A stretch of 6,458 nt of DNA. It comes from Acidobacteriota bacterium (GTDB taxonomy: Bacteria > Acidobacteriota > UBA6911). How positions within the stretch are numbered: position 1 is the first letter of the stretch; each line of letters starts with the position of its first letter. Where the stretch lies: contig JAHFUH010000322.1 of NCBI GenBank assembly GCA_023265215.1, positions 1 through 6,458 on the forward strand, read 5' to 3'. This document shows positions 5,032 to 6,458 of the stretch, in pieces. The position numbers were made by a program, and so were the translations under genes. Below the pieces are notes generated by a model. It made no database searches. It worked only from the letters and a program-made list of their open reading frames with translations, and was not told the origin of the DNA.

Positions 5032-6458
5032 CTATTGCCCCGGGAAAGAAACCGGTGGAACCGCGGAAATAAATCGGAGCTGCCGGTCAGACAAAATTGC
5101 AAAGCTGTGAAGTGGTTTATCCGAGGTGATCCGGACATTTGCAGTTCGATAAGCACCAATGCCAGGAATCAGATTACTCAAATCGTTATAGATTCGCGAG
5201 TGCGCCGGCACCGGGACGGTCACAGAGGCCTGCAAAGTGCCGGAAAGCCCCCATAATTCGATCTGTACATTTGCAGCCTGATCGCCTGCATTGAGCAGCG
5301 CGATATCCGTCTCATATATAGAATCATCCGACACCAGCGGGAAAACGAAATGGTTCAACGGAGTTCCTGAAAGCTCAAAGCTCGCGAGGAACTTGTTGTT
5401 GAGATTTGTAAAAGAAATGGTCCCGACAATGCCGTCCACGCTGCTGGATACCTGCAGCCATCCTGCCTGGTTCAGGAGAGCTGGATCGCTTTGAAAAATG
5501 CTCCACAGGTTTCCTTTCACCTGGCCATTCTTTGGAATCGTCCATACGGCGGGGGCTTTCAACGCCGTTCCGTTAGGCGCATATAGCGTCAGGGTAACAA
5601 GCGCCGCGCTGCTTTGATTCCCATTTATTATGTTGATGAGGGTATTGAAATTTGCAGTGATATTAAACTGCGGCGAGTAAATCTTGGTTACTCCGGCATA
5701 CTTGCTCATATCGATGCCGTTGGCAGAAGCGTCCGCACCCCCATTATCATAAGTTTCCGTGAAGAGCAGTCCAATAGGGGATTTAACCCTCAAATAGCCT
5801 TGATCCCCGCCCCTCAAAACAACCGCAGTATGATTCTGCCGAGCGGAAATCATGCCCCCGGCAATCTCCGTAAACAGCTGTGTCTTGGGATCAAAAAGCT
5901 CAGCGGTGCCCAGTACGCTGCTGCCATCCGTTCCGCCTGCAACTAAAACTCTTTGTTCATTGTTATGCAGAACATCGGAAATGAGTGAGGCAGAGTGCCA
6001 TGCGCGTGCGGATGACATTTCGCCGCTGGCCGGGAGAAAACGCCCCAGATTGGGATCAAATATTTCAACGGACTTGACTGCACCGGTCGAGTTCATGCCA
6101 CCGACCATCAGAACCGTGCCATCCTGAAGCAGCGTGCTCGTATGGCCGCTCCGCTCGACATTCATGGGCAATATTGCGGAAAACAATCCTGTTGCCGGAT
6201 CGTAGATTTCCGCAGAATTGAGATATCGGCTGCCATCAAAGCCGCCGGAAATCAGCACTTTACCGTTCGAAAGAAGAACTGCCGTGTGATACAGCCGGCT
6301 GGAAGCCATGCGTCCGGTGGCGCGGAAACGGGAAGATGCCGAATCATAAACTTCCGCGGTGGCCGAAATCGAAAAGCCGTCAATGCCTCCCGCCAGCAAT
6401 ATGTCGCCAGCTGGCAGGCGCGTCGCCGTGTGTCCGTCACGCGGAGAAACCATGGATC
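5032..6458 (-). CDS. Kelch-repeat protein with C-terminal beta domains (5' end off the right edge)
   Basis: The frame is open to the right edge. The first ATG (6451-6453) lies inside a Kelch motif, so the true N-terminus, including any signal peptide, is missing. Numbering from that ATG, four blades are seen at about 1-48, 49-96, 97-145 and 146-199, each with SxRxxHTA, GxVLxxGG and AExxDPxT-like elements. A fifth begins at 200 (GMISARQNHTAVVL) but loses the pattern after about 213. Residues about 225-473 are beta-rich, with two segments that look related (about 253-373 and 374-466), each alternating hydrophobic strands with IP or VPVPAHSR turns. There are no enzyme motifs. Such domains in other bacteria are usually extracellular binding or structural modules; function and substrate here are unknown. 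It ends in TAG directly before the DUF721 gene. Confidence 0.85.
   Translation of the reverse strand, partial: SMVSPRDGHTATRLPAGDILLAGGIDGFSISATAEVYDSASSRFRATGRMASSRLYHTAVLLSNGKVLISGGFDGSRYLNSAEIYDPATGLFSAILPMNVERSGHTSTLLQDGTVLMVGGMNSTGAVKSVEIFDPNLGRFLPASGEMSSARAWHSASLISDVLHNNEQRVLVAGGTDGSSVLGTAELFDPKTQLFTEIAGGMISARQNHTAVVLRGGDQGYLRVKSPIGLLFTETYDNGGADASANGIDMSKYAGVTKIYSPQFNITANFNTLINIINGNQSSAALVTLTLYAPNGTALKAPAVWTIPKNGQVKGNLWSIFQSDPALLNQAGWLQVSSSVDGIVGTISFTNLNNKFLASFELSGTPLNHFVFPLVSDDSIYETDIALLNAGDQAANVQIELWGLSGTLQASVTVPVPAHSRIYNDLSNLIPGIGAYRTANVRITSDKPLHSFAILSDRQLRFISAVPPVSFPGQ

Noticed and set aside
6451..6453. ATG as the true start of the Kelch gene
   Set aside because: It falls in the middle of a Kelch motif and the frame stays open to the window edge.

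Overview
This window is a stretch of bacterial chromosome in which every gene I can support lies on the minus strand. In transcription order (right to left) they are: a 5'-truncated Kelch-repeat protein, a DUF721/DciA-like protein, ribosomal protein S15 (rpsO), polynucleotide phosphorylase (pnp), the nickel-pincer cofactor enzyme LarB, and the first 266 codons of DNA primase (dnaG), which runs off the left edge. The dnaG fragment has no stop codon inside the window, but its zinc-binding and catalytic-core motifs are unmistakable.

Organism: the sequence gives no direct taxonomic marker. Short-period, partly self-complementary repeats in the gene spacers, and an apparently secreted-type Kelch plus beta-domain protein, remind me of Acidobacteriota genomes. 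That assignment is an inference of moderate to low confidence. Base composition is fairly balanced and looks similar across the genes, so nothing points to recent transfer.

Layout: 5032-6458 is the Kelch gene, which stops 3 nt before the TTG start of the DUF721 gene (4711-5028). The end of the DUF721 gene lies inside a 21-bp inverted repeat. rpsO (4330-4599) starts at a TTG with a strong Shine-Dalgarno. A 250-bp spacer with a long hairpin leads to pnp (1854-4079), followed by a 112-bp spacer with a GTCGGA-type repeat. larB (959-1741) and a 158-bp spacer with four GAAGCCA units come next, then dnaG (1-800).

Functionally this is mostly a housekeeping information-processing block. S15 and PNPase form the classic rpsO-pnp pair. 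DUF721/DciA (helicase loading) and DnaG (priming) both belong to replication. LarB and the Kelch protein are the outsiders. I found no CRISPR array, insertion sequence, tRNA, rRNA, toxin-antitoxin or defence module, and no clear novel system. The most unusual feature is that each of the four main spacers carries its own short-period repeat with inverted partners, and two of these repeats extend into the ends of genes and encode C-terminal tails.
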